From NCBI GenBank assembly GCA_014764515.1, contig JACXWD010000001.1, forward strand, positions 97,850 through 161,849: a stretch of 64,000 bases of DNA, in the 5' to 3' direction. Made by a program: the position numbers and the translations under genes. Each line of letters opens with the position of its first letter. Within the stretch, counting starts at the first letter, position 1. The stretch comes from Candidatus Polarisedimenticola svalbardensis (lineage in GTDB: Bacteria > Acidobacteriota > Polarisedimenticolia > Polarisedimenticolales > Polarisedimenticolaceae). Below the pieces are notes generated by a model, which was given only the letters and a program-made list of their open reading frames with translations, searched no databases and was not told the origin of the DNA. This document shows, one piece after another, positions 25,922-34,156 of the stretch.

Positions 25922-26629
25922 TCAGCGCTGTCTTCCCCGGTCCCGCCGAGAGCCCCTGCCCTGTTGCTGGCCTGGAGCGTTCCCTCGCTGCCGTCCTCCG
26001 GGAGCCAGGTTCTGGTTGCGGCTCTGGCCGGCTTGCGGGAGTGCGGTTCCGCCCTTCTGCTGGTTTTGCAGGTCGTAAACGGTGAACTGCCATTCGGAGT
26101 AGTCGGACAGGCCGTTCCACACCCGGAACGGCGTGTCGGTGCAGAGGCTCTTGACCCCTGCGATCTGCAACCCGCCGATCTCCTGGGCCCCTCCTCCGAA
26201 GCCGCTCTGCATGCCACCGGTGGACTGGGTCTGCCCCGAGGTCCGCTCACCGATGATGTCGGCGGCTCCGGCCACGGGGCGGCTGGGATCGATAATGCCG
26301 CCACCGGGGCCGGCGTACAGCAGGCCCCACTTGCCGTCCTTGGTCAGCGGGTCGTCGTACATCCTGCGGATGAAACGCTGGTTCTGGTTCCCCGGCTCGT
26401 TGAGCATCTCCAGTTCGGTGGGATACCCCCCCCGGTCTTTCTGGTACCGAACCAGCGCCCGGACGATCTCCTGGGCCCGGAAGATCATCTCGGCTTCGTT
26501 GTCCCGGCGAAGGATCTGGCTGAACTCCTGCACAGCCACTGCGGACAGGATCATCAGGACCGCCATAAAAAACACCAGCCCGACCATAAGATGGCCGTGT
26601 TCGGATTTCCTGGCGGGCCGGACGTTCAA
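25922..26629 (-). CDS. Divergent type IV pseudopilin-like protein
   Basis: This 235-residue protein has one N-terminal hydrophobic helix after a short basic leader (RPARKSEHGH then LMVGLVFFMAVLM), as in type IV pilin-like proteins. The helix continues into a long amphipathic segment with a GGYPTELE stretch seen in GspG-like proteins. Two features are odd. Glu at +5 after the presumed Gly cleavage site is absent. The last 60 residues are rich in Gly, Gln and Arg and look disordered and basic. The start is TTG 26629 just after GGAGGAGGG. It is the last gene of the pilus-like operon. Confidence 0.65.
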   Translation of the reverse strand: MNVRPARKSEHGHLMVGLVFFMAVLMILSAVAVQEFSQILRRDNEAEMIFRAQEIVRALVRYQKDRGGYPTELEMLNEPGNQNQRFIRRMYDDPLTKDGKWGLLYAGPGGGIIDPSRPVAGAADIIGERTSGQTQSTGGMQSGFGGGAQEIGGLQIAGVKSLCTDTPFRVWNGLSDYSEWQFTVYDLQNQQKGGTALPQAGQSRNQNLAPGGRQRGNAPGQQQGRGSRRDRGRQR

Positions 26630-26637
26630 CCCTCCTC

Positions 26638-27705
26638 CTACGGCCTGCTGACCGTGACCACCAGCGAATCGGTGGACGACTTCTTGCAGAAGAAGTCACC
26701 GGTGTCGGGGTCGATCAGGCCCGTGCCGTTATCGTAGACAGTCAGTTCGGCTATGTAGGTGTTTTCGGCGCTATACCTGCAGTTCACCAGTCCCGGAACT
26801 CCTGTCGGCTGCGCCGGACGGCCGTTGCCGCAATCCCACCGGAAATCCAGGATGGCGGGACCGTCAGGATCGAACGACCCGCGGCCATCCAGGATGACAC
26901 TGACCTCCGAACCGGCGAGTGATGCCAGAACGTCAGCCCCTGCCACCGCTGTAGGCGGTGTGTTTTCACAGGTAATCGTGTAGTTGATGGTCGCCAGAAG
27001 CGGGCTCATCAGGTCGATTGAGACCACAGCCGGGTCGTTGCAGACGGCGCCTACCGCCGCATTGTCCGAGACCCGCAGAACCACCGACATGAACTGTTCG
27101 TTGTTGTAGGTCCGCTGGATGGCGGATGCTCCTACGCCCTGGACGATTTCATCGTCCGGGTTGAAATCGGAGTCGATGGTCCACTGGTAGCAGGTGATAA
27201 CGCCGTCGCTGTCGGCGGAAAGGCTGCCGTCAAAGGTAACAACGCTGCCGATCTGCTGCTCGCCCAGGGGCGAGTCGATGATCGCCGCCCTGGGAGGATC
27301 GTTGGCCTGCAGCGTCTTGAACGCCTTGGCGTCCGCGAACAGCGACGAGGCCCTGGCCTGTACATCCACCTCGGCAGGATCGGTGCTCAGCAACGTCAGG
27401 GTGGCGCGAGCCTCCCCGTTGTCGTCGGTGACGACTATCTCCTGGTCCCAACTCCCTGCGCTTGTGACGAACCGGATGCTCACACCCTTCATCGGGGTGC
27501 CGGTGGCGCTATACAGGGCAGCCGTGAATGTGAAAGTACCTTCGGCAGCGCCTTCCGGGATCACAATATTGGCCACCGCCGGCGTCAGCACCAGATTGCC
27601 GTCGGACGGGGCGGTCACACCCGAGTCCTCGCAACCGACCATGGTCAGGAGGATCCCGGCCGCCAATACTGCCGCCGCCAGGCTCCTGTTGAATGTCGTG
27701 TTCAT
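26638..27705 (-). CDS. Lipoprotein with Big-like and PKD-like domains
   Basis: This 355-residue protein has a lipoprotein signal with lipid-modified Cys in TMVGC near residue 25. A bacterial Ig-like (Big_1/invasin type) domain spans about 35-125, followed by two PKD-like beta domains (PRAAIIDSP and PPTAVAGAD onward) with SFDPDG-type turns. Such proteins are cell-surface or periplasmic adhesion and scaffold modules. It lies inside the pseudopilin block, 8 bp before the last pseudopilin and 19 bp after the GspG-like gene, so it probably contributes to the same machine or is its cargo. GAGGAG precedes the ATG. Confidence 0.75.
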   Translation of the reverse strand: MNTTFNRSLAAAVLAAGILLTMVGCEDSGVTAPSDGNLVLTPAVANIVIPEGAAEGTFTFTAALYSATGTPMKGVSIRFVTSAGSWDQEIVVTDDNGEARATLTLLSTDPAEVDVQARASSLFADAKAFKTLQANDPPRAAIIDSPLGEQQIGSVVTFDGSLSADSDGVITCYQWTIDSDFNPDDEIVQGVGASAIQRTYNNEQFMSVVLRVSDNAAVGAVCNDPAVVSIDLMSPLLATINYTITCENTPPTAVAGADVLASLAGSEVSVILDGRGSFDPDGPAILDFRWDCGNGRPAQPTGVPGLVNCRYSAENTYIAELTVYDNGTGLIDPDTGDFFCKKSSTDSLVVTVSRP

Positions 27706-27724
27706 GGTTCCGCTCCTCTTGTCT

Positions 27725-28132
27725 TTACCAATCTGCATAACTGGTCCCGTCCATGCCGACTCCGTCGGCGCCGCTGTGCACGTCGATGATCCCGGGTTCG
27801 GTAGAAATATCCCTGTCATCGAACTCGGACTGGGTGGTGACCCAGGTATCGGGACTCTGGGTGATCGGGTCGTCGGGAATCTTCCGGAGGTAGCTTTCGT
27901 CAGCCAGTGCGTAGAGGTCCGAGGGGTAGAACCCCTTGTCCGCGAAGTACTGGTCGATGGAAACACGCATGATGTACAGATTCTCCTTCAGGACCGCTTC
28001 CTTCGCCTTCTGGATCGATTTGCGGTACTGGCCGGATGCAACGGTCACTATGATACCGATGATCGCCACCACCACCAGCAGTTCGATCAGGGTAAACCCT
28101 CGCGCTCCCCTGGTGTTGCCGTTCTTTACCAT
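27725..28132 (-). CDS. gspG: GspG-like pseudopilin
   Basis: This 135-residue protein has a canonical prepilin leader and cleavage site (RGARG then FTLIELLVVVAIIG) including Glu5, followed by a pilin alpha-1 helix and a small globular domain. The C-terminus ends in DGTSYADW. GspG/major-pseudopilin-type subunits polymerise in the inner membrane after cleavage by a prepilin peptidase. The ATG lies 7 bp inside the preceding pseudopilin gene (ATGGTAA), so the two are translated together. Confidence 0.88.
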   Translation of the reverse strand: MVKNGNTRGARGFTLIELLVVVAIIGIIVTVASGQYRKSIQKAKEAVLKENLYIMRVSIDQYFADKGFYPSDLYALADESYLRKIPDDPITQSPDTWVTTQSEFDDRDISTEPGIIDVHSGADGVGMDGTSYADW

Positions 28133-28611
28133 TGGTCGTACCTCGTTCCGTCCAGTGCGATCTTTTCGCTCGTGGTCCGCACATCGAAGATGTTGATATG
28201 GTCGGTGAACAGGGAGTCGGGCTGATCCCGCGAAGATCGGGTAGCCCATTCCGTTCCACCGGTCATCGGGTCCACCGGCATGCGCCGGAGGTACTTCAGG
28301 GTCGTTCCGACCGCGTCGCCGGTATCGACACCCTCCACCAGCACTTCCAGCTCTTCCGGATAGCCCTCCTCGTTGGCGACACTGAGGTTGGACTTGATCC
28401 CGGGGAAGAGAGTGCTGTCGGTCTGGAATTTGTCCAGCGCCTCCCGGATCTCCCTCAAGGCCTGGCGCAGTTCGATCTCCTTCTGGCGCTTAACCAGGGT
28501 GGCCCCTACCGGAACCGCCATGGTCGCCAGGATCAGCACAATGGCGGTCACGGCGATCAGTTCCACCAGAGTCAGCCCCTGCTGCCCGCCATCTTCGTGC
28601 TGCTGTAACAT
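28126..28611 (-). CDS. GspG-like pseudopilin paralogue
   Basis: This 161-residue pilin-like protein has a leader and cleavage site GGQQG then LTLVELIAVTAIV with Glu5 retained. An amphipathic helix and a globular domain ending in LDGTRYDQW follow, mirroring the end of the neighbouring pseudopilin. The two are probably diverged duplicates. ATG 28611 with GAAGG upstream is favoured over GTG 28620. It lies 104 bp downstream of the secretin gene and overlaps the next pseudopilin by 7 bp. Confidence 0.82.
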   Translation of the reverse strand: MLQQHEDGGQQGLTLVELIAVTAIVLILATMAVPVGATLVKRQKEIELRQALREIREALDKFQTDSTLFPGIKSNLSVANEEGYPEELEVLVEGVDTGDAVGTTLKYLRRMPVDPMTGGTEWATRSSRDQPDSLFTDHINIFDVRTTSEKIALDGTRYDQW

Positions 28612-28715
28612 CTTAAACACCTTCGGAATTTATACCTCTCTCCGGCCCGGCCGTCTGTAGCCGACCTGGTAACCCGGCCGGCAGAAACGACGAATAGCCG
28701 GAATAGCCATAGCTA

Positions 28716-31133
28716 CTACTCCACAACCTGCACGGTGGCAGGAACAAATGAGGCCGGCCGGTTCCGGGCCTGGGGGTTCTTCACCGTGGCGCCGGAGAAT
28801 GTGAAAGTGCAGTCCCCGGGGTTGATCGCCTGGAACTGGAAGGTACCGAGAACTCCCGAACCGGCTGCGCCCTGGGATCCGCCCATGCGGGAGTGGCCTA
28901 CCACGATCTCACCGCCGCCTGCCGCTTCCGTTGCCAGGAACACGGTATTGGTGCCGTCACCGTTCAGGAAGCCACCTTCCCCAGCCGGCGGTACGAACTG
29001 CATCATCTGCCGGTCGTACCGCAGGTGGAACGGAACCGAGCCGACATCATTGCCGTTGTCGATGAACACCTGGATGATTACCGGGTCCCCGACCCGGACC
29101 TGCCCGGAACTGGGAACCAGCCGGACCACCGCCGGTCCGGTAGGCTGTTCCGGAGTGTCGTCCAGTGGCGGTTCACCCTCATCCCGGGTCACGTCGCCTT
29201 CCGCCAGGGGAACGATTTCCGGCCGGTTGCTTCCCCTGTCGGAGGAATCTCCACCGGATGAGGTGGACGCGTCTCTCTCACGGGCCTCCCGGTCCTGACG
29301 GACCTCGTCGGACGGTGTAATCGTGGAAACACCGCCACCGCCGGTCCGGCGCTCCGCGGCGCCGGCCACCGCATCGGCGGTCGTGTCGGTGGCCGCTCCC
29401 GGAACGTCGCCGCTACCGAAGGCGGTGATTCCGAACACACCCCGTGTCGGGCCACGAAGACGCATGTTCTCCTCGGTGCCGACCCACAGCGTCGCCAGGT
29501 CTTCCTCGGTGATATCCGGCATCCGGATGATCTGAGGCGTCAGGGTCATGATGATGTCGGTGGACGCTCTCTGGGTGTTCTTGTTGCTGAACATCCTTCC
29601 CAGTCCCGGTGTATCCATGATGCCGGGAACACCGGACAGCGTATTCGTGTCTTCCTGCTTGATCAGCCCGGCCAGAACGCTGGTTTCGCCGTCCCGCAGG
29701 CGCAGCACCGACTGAATCTGACGAGTGCCGATGATCGGCTGGGCCTGTCCACTACCGGTCTCCACCGAACCGGTGACCTGGCTGACCTCAACCTGCACCG
29801 TCAGCGTGACTTCCTTGTTGTGGTGCACACGGGCTTCCATCTGGACGGTGATGCCGACGTTCTGGTAGGTGAACGAGGTGATCGGGACGATGTTGCCGCC
29901 GACGGTCTGTGAGGTGTTGAACGACGTCGTGGGGATCGGAACACGGTCACCGATGAGGATTTCGGCCTTCTCGCCCTCGGTGACCCGCAACTGCGGCTTG
30001 GCGATGGACTTGGAGTCAGTATCGCTTTTCAGGAAGTTGATGATGACGCTGGGGATGACGCCGACCGACCAGTTGCCTTTCTGTTTCAGGACATTGAGGT
30101 TGTTCAGGGGAAGCGAGGCTGCGCCGTCCTGGAATTGCAGGGACATCGTCTTGCTGCTGAGGTCGATCCCCAGGTTCTGGGTCAGGGTTCGGTTGATCTC
30201 CAGCAGCTCGACGTCGATCAGAACCTCGCCTTTGGACTTGTCGTTGGAGGTGATGATCCTCTCTGCTATGGCGACCTTGTCCGGCGTGTCCTTGATGGTC
30301 ACCGAGTTCAGATCCGGGTTCTCGGCGATCTGCCTGGACTGCAACAGGGATCGCAACAGGGTGACGACCTGCTTGGTGTCGCCGTTGCTGAGGTAGAACG
30401 TCCGGATCACCTGGTCTTCGTACTCCTGGCGCTTCGGCCTTGTGTCCGGTGCGATCAGGATGGTGTGTTCGTCTATCACCTTGTAGAAGTTCTTGGTCTG
30501 CAGCATCAGGATGTCCATCGCCTTTTCCAGGGTCACGTTCCCCAGGTCGATGGTCTTCTTCTGATCCAGGTCGGTCTTTTCGTCAAAAATAAAGTTGATC
30601 TGGGACGCTTTGCCGATGGCGTCGAAGATCTTCCCGACCTCCACATCCTGGAAGTTCAGGATGATCGGAATATTGGAAGTCGGATCAAGACGGGGCGGCC
30701 CCATCGACTCCAGCCTGGCGCGCTCCTTCATCCTTTCCAGGTCGGAGGGACCCGAGGCAAGCAGCTCGAGTTCCCGCAACGCCTTGGTCATTTCGTTCCG
30801 GGCGTGCTGGTTTCCGGGATGCAGCAAAAGGGTCTGCTGGAACTCGGCAACCGCAAGACGCAACTGGTTCGCCGCCATGTAGCGCTTGCCCTTCTGAAAA
30901 TGCTGGGCCGAGGACTTCAGCTTCGCCCTTTCGAGGGCCACTCCGTAGCGCGGGTTGCCTGGATCCAGCGACTTGGCCTTGCTGTAATCCAGCACGGCCT
31001 GATCCCAGTTGTCCCGCCGGCTTTCCTTTTCCGCCCGGCGGTAGGCCTTCTGGGCGGCACAGCCGGTAAGGAGGCCCAGAAGCAGGCATGCCACGACAAG
31101 TGTTGTTGCTTTCGAAATCGATCCCTTTACCAC
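28716..31133 (-). CDS. pilQ: TPR-secretin lipoprotein with C-terminal cohesin-like domain
   Basis: This 805-residue outer-membrane secretin has unusual ends. A lipobox (LLTGC, Cys25) precedes TPR repeats (30-130). Next come an STN-like N0 domain (155-225), a NolW-type N1 domain (245-310) and the secretin pore domain (325-560) with VPGIMDTPGLGRMF near the lip. A disordered S/T/D/E-rich linker (590-680) leads to a final 115-residue cohesin-like beta domain (VRVGDPVIIQVFIDNG onward). The pore is the exit for pili or secreted proteins. A self-lipidated secretin would not need a separate pilotin. The gene follows pilP-like within 19 bp. Symbol pilQ is by context; gspD would also fit. Confidence 0.88.
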   Translation of the reverse strand: MVKGSISKATTLVVACLLLGLLTGCAAQKAYRRAEKESRRDNWDQAVLDYSKAKSLDPGNPRYGVALERAKLKSSAQHFQKGKRYMAANQLRLAVAEFQQTLLLHPGNQHARNEMTKALRELELLASGPSDLERMKERARLESMGPPRLDPTSNIPIILNFQDVEVGKIFDAIGKASQINFIFDEKTDLDQKKTIDLGNVTLEKAMDILMLQTKNFYKVIDEHTILIAPDTRPKRQEYEDQVIRTFYLSNGDTKQVVTLLRSLLQSRQIAENPDLNSVTIKDTPDKVAIAERIITSNDKSKGEVLIDVELLEINRTLTQNLGIDLSSKTMSLQFQDGAASLPLNNLNVLKQKGNWSVGVIPSVIINFLKSDTDSKSIAKPQLRVTEGEKAEILIGDRVPIPTTSFNTSQTVGGNIVPITSFTYQNVGITVQMEARVHHNKEVTLTVQVEVSQVTGSVETGSGQAQPIIGTRQIQSVLRLRDGETSVLAGLIKQEDTNTLSGVPGIMDTPGLGRMFSNKNTQRASTDIIMTLTPQIIRMPDITEEDLATLWVGTEENMRLRGPTRGVFGITAFGSGDVPGAATDTTADAVAGAAERRTGGGGVSTITPSDEVRQDREARERDASTSSGGDSSDRGSNRPEIVPLAEGDVTRDEGEPPLDDTPEQPTGPAVVRLVPSSGQVRVGDPVIIQVFIDNGNDVGSVPFHLRYDRQMMQFVPPAGEGGFLNGDGTNTVFLATEAAGGGEIVVGHSRMGGSQGAAGSGVLGTFQFQAINPGDCTFTFSGATVKNPQARNRPASFVPATVQVVE

Positions 31134-31152
31134 GACGTTCCTCGTTTCCCTG

Positions 31153-31764
31153 TTACCGGGACTGGTTCAACGTTTCGCTGAGCTTTTCAAATCTCGGGTC
31201 GGTATAGCCCATCACGACGGTTTCGTACTCTATTTCCCGGACTCTGAATTGATTCTGCACCGTTTCACCGACACGGGCCAGGATCAGCTGTTCGCCCTGT
31301 TCGAACACGGCGATGCGGTCGTCTTTCGGGCCGAGATATCCGATGTACTTGAAAGTGATCCTGGGGGCGCGGGGACCCGACGGCCTGGGCGGCGCCGCAG
31401 GCCTCTGGACGGCCGGCCTGTTCTGCCGGGCTTCGCGCTGCTTTTTGAGCGCAGCTTCACGGGCCAGCCGCTCGGCCTCGAGACGCCGTCGCTCGGCTTC
31501 CAGCTCCGCCGCCGTAGGAGGCCGCTTGGAGTACTTGAACAGGTCCCGACCGTTCTGGTCATAAGGCTCGGCCACGCCGGCCAGGAGATCCATTCGAACC
31601 CTGGGAGCGTCGTCGGCGTCGAAGGCGGCCAACGCGTCGCCCGCCGCTCCCGCCGCGGACCCGGCCGTGCCGCTGCCGGTCAGGTACCAGACGTACCAGA
31701 TTCCGGCTGCCACCAGGATCAGCGCCAGAACGATTTCCCGCTTCGAAACCTTTCCGGAAGCCAT
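31153..31764 (-). CDS. PilP/GspC-like inner-membrane connector
   Basis: This 203-residue protein has one N-terminal transmembrane helix (about 10-30) and an A/E/R-rich coiled-coil and proline segment (80-135). A C-terminal beta domain opens with ITFKYIGYLG, resembling the PilP and GspC homology region that contacts secretin N-domains. It probably links the inner-membrane PilMNO platform to the secretin. ATG 31764 shares one base with the pilO stop; GTG 31767 is the alternative. The position between pilO and the secretin supports the assignment more than sequence similarity does. Confidence 0.7.
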   Translation of the reverse strand: MASGKVSKREIVLALILVAAGIWYVWYLTGSGTAGSAAGAAGDALAAFDADDAPRVRMDLLAGVAEPYDQNGRDLFKYSKRPPTAAELEAERRRLEAERLAREAALKKQREARQNRPAVQRPAAPPRPSGPRAPRITFKYIGYLGPKDDRIAVFEQGEQLILARVGETVQNQFRVREIEYETVVMGYTDPRFEKLSETLNQSR

Positions 31765-32357
31765 CACGATCTCCCGTCTTCAAGGAGCCATGGTGCGTCG
31801 AAATAGGTTGCCAGGGTGATGTTCATCTGGAGCAGGACCCCGCCGTCCTTGGCCCCGTCCAGGGCTACCCGCTCTATCACCAGGAATTTGTCGGAACTCT
31901 CCACCGCCTGGATGAAATGCCTGAGATTGGCATAGCCGCCCTGGAGGGGGACCACCATGGCGAAGCGCTCCAGTCCCTCCCCTGCAAGGTACTCGGTCTG
32001 GGTATCGACCGAATCGTGATCGATGTTGAACTGTCCGGCCAGATTTTCCAGTTCCTGCTGGACCCACACCAGCCGGCGCTGTCTGGTGGAGAGGACATCC
32101 ACCCTGAGGTTGAGAAGGTCGGCGGTGGTCTGAGCCAGCGTCGCCTGGTACTGCTCCCGAACCTCGACCTCTGCGTTGCGGGTTCGCAGAGCTTCGAGCC
32201 GGGGCTGACTCTGCTCCCGCAATGTTTCCAATTCGCTGATCCTCGGTCGGACTACCGCGACCCAGGCGATCACATTCAAGACTATCAAAATCCCCAGACC
32301 GGCGGCGATCTTGCCCGCCGCCTGCCGGATATCAAAAGGTGCCCGTTTCGACGCCAT
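31764..32357 (-). CDS. pilO: PilO-like alignment subcomplex protein
   Basis: This 197-residue bitopic protein has a short cytoplasmic N-terminus, a transmembrane helix (about 18-36), a periplasmic coiled coil (40-110) and a C-terminal ferredoxin-like domain. That domain holds the LRHFIQAVESSDKFLVIE stretch typical of PilO/GspM folds. It should pair with PilN in the inner-membrane platform. Start and pilN stop share one base (TGATG). Confidence 0.83.
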   Translation of the reverse strand: MASKRAPFDIRQAAGKIAAGLGILIVLNVIAWVAVVRPRISELETLREQSQPRLEALRTRNAEVEVREQYQATLAQTTADLLNLRVDVLSTRQRRLVWVQQELENLAGQFNIDHDSVDTQTEYLAGEGLERFAMVVPLQGGYANLRHFIQAVESSDKFLVIERVALDGAKDGGVLLQMNITLATYFDAPWLLEDGRS

Positions 32358-33112
32358 CAGCCCACCACTCCGTCGACGCCTGTCGCTTCGGCGTCTGCCT
32401 GCCTGTCACCGGATTCCTCAGACCCTTCACCTGCCGCTTCCGCCTCGCCCTCAGCTCCCGCTTCCGACTCCGGGGCGGGCTCTTCCGCCAACTTGTTGGG
32501 GTAGTAGTGGAAGCGCAACGAGAACTGGGTCTCTCCCGTCTCCGTAGTGCTGTACCGCTCCGGCTCCACCCGGTCGAACCACTGGTCCTCCAGCAGGGAG
32601 GTCTCGAATGCGAGGAACGATTTCAGGTTCTTGGCGGTTCCATCCACGGTCACCATCACCGACTGGTCTTCAAGATGTCCGGTGGAATCGGCTTCACGAC
32701 TTCCACGAGCCCGTTTCTTGCCCAGTCTGAACACCGGCCGCACCGCCTGCATCCTTACTTCGTAGGGCTGGATCGTCTCAAGACGATTGAACAGCCGGGT
32801 CCACGAAAAAGCCTTGAGCATGATGACGTCGTTGGCCTTGCCGGCCTGGGAAGAGAGCAGCTCCAGGTCATGGGCCTTGATCTTGTCCTGGGAAACCATT
32901 TCCCTGCGATTGAGGTCCATCAACTGGGATTCGATGCTGTTCACATCCGAGCGCAGGGTCAGGAGTGCATCGCTTTCCGACTGCCAGGTGGTGTAGTTCC
33001 ACCAGCTCAGCCAGACAACAACAAGCAACCCGATGCCGAGACCGGTCCATATCAGTGTGTTGTTCCGGAACGGCCGGGTTCCCAGATTGAGGTCGATAGG
33101 CTGGAGCATCAT
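32357..33112 (-). CDS. pilN: PilN-like alignment subcomplex protein
   Basis: This 251-residue protein has the PilN opening MLQPIDLNLGTRPFRNN, a conserved cytoplasmic peptide that docks into PilM. A transmembrane helix (22-40), a coiled coil and a periplasmic domain follow. The last 40 residues form an acidic, E/A/G-rich tail that is longer than usual. It overlaps pilM by 4 bp and pilO by 1 bp. Confidence 0.85.
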   Translation of the reverse strand: MMLQPIDLNLGTRPFRNNTLIWTGLGIGLLVVVWLSWWNYTTWQSESDALLTLRSDVNSIESQLMDLNRREMVSQDKIKAHDLELLSSQAGKANDVIMLKAFSWTRLFNRLETIQPYEVRMQAVRPVFRLGKKRARGSREADSTGHLEDQSVMVTVDGTAKNLKSFLAFETSLLEDQWFDRVEPERYSTTETGETQFSLRFHYYPNKLAEEPAPESEAGAEGEAEAAGEGSEESGDRQADAEATGVDGVVG

Positions 33113-34128
33113 CGTCCCCTCCCCGTGGCGGCGCTGACCGCCGGCGCCAGACGCTGGGCCGTGGAAGATTCCATCCGCATACCGGTTGCGACCTCGAGAG
33201 ATGAAGCAGGGTCCACCGTCCGGATGGACCCGAAGCCGAGTCCGTCCAGGGCCGGCAGGATCGCCTCGCTTCCGACAACCGTTCGGACCATCAGTGTGTG
33301 TACCCCGGTGCCGTTCAGTTTTTCCTGGTAATAAGCCAGTGAATGATTGAGTTCCCGGGCCAGGACGGCGGCGTCCGGCGCTTCTGCTCCATCGGCGCCG
33401 GATCCGTGGAGCGACTTGCTCCGGAAGAAGATGATCCGCCCGTTCCGGATGATGACCAGTGAGAAATACGGACCGGCGCAGTTCAGGAGGGCCGCATCAT
33501 GACCCTGGCGGTTGAGCTCATCCAGTTCCTTGCGGCACAGGTTCAACAGGTTCGGGGTGCAAAGATCCACCAGGCCGGGCCGGGCGCCGGCGGCCCGCAC
33601 CGCGGCTTCGAACTGCTCCACCACCAGGCGGTGCATCAGGGCGACCAGCACGTTGACCGCCTTGCCTTCCGCCGGTATGACCTGATAGGAGATGACGGCG
33701 TCGTCCATTCGGAAAGGGACCGAGCGCCGTAACTTGAACCGCAGGATTTCCTCGAGCTGTTTCCGGGTCGGAGGGCGTTCCGGCAGGGACAGGAGACTGA
33801 TTTTTGCCACGTTGTCCGGTATCACCAGGGAGATTTTCCCCGGTTTGGTGCCGGTCTTCGTAAACATCTCCTGGATGACCCCGGTGATCGCAGGCGCCGG
33901 CGCCAGACTCGGCCTGAACATGCTCAGCGGCTCCCGGGGCTCCGGCATCGGCCGCACCTCGTGAGCCTCCAGGGTCGGCTTGCCGCGGCCCTTCCGTTTC
34001 AGCCGCACCAGCACCATTTCCCGGGCGTCCATCTCCAGGGCGACCAGGGGGTATGCCGGGCGGAAGGACGGCATGCGCTGCTGGACGACGCCCTGGATCT
34101 GGTCGGTGATTTTCGAAAGCGTGCTCAT
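33109..34128 (-). CDS. pilM: PilM-like actin-fold protein
   Basis: This 339-residue cytoplasmic protein has the actin/FtsA-type fold of PilM: SLVIPDNVAKISLLSLP, an LRFKLRRSVPFRMDD block and a late LARELNHSLAYYQ helix. PilM binds the N-terminal peptide of PilN and connects the platform to the assembly ATPase. It overlaps pilN by 4 bp and follows pilB by 28 bp. Confidence 0.83.
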   Translation of the reverse strand: MSTLSKITDQIQGVVQQRMPSFRPAYPLVALEMDAREMVLVRLKRKGRGKPTLEAHEVRPMPEPREPLSMFRPSLAPAPAITGVIQEMFTKTGTKPGKISLVIPDNVAKISLLSLPERPPTRKQLEEILRFKLRRSVPFRMDDAVISYQVIPAEGKAVNVLVALMHRLVVEQFEAAVRAAGARPGLVDLCTPNLLNLCRKELDELNRQGHDAALLNCAGPYFSLVIIRNGRIIFFRSKSLHGSGADGAEAPDAAVLARELNHSLAYYQEKLNGTGVHTLMVRTVVGSEAILPALDGLGFGSIRTVDPASSLEVATGMRMESSTAQRLAPAVSAATGRGR

Positions 34129-34156
34129 CTCGTGTTTCGTACCTTCCGCTTCGCCG

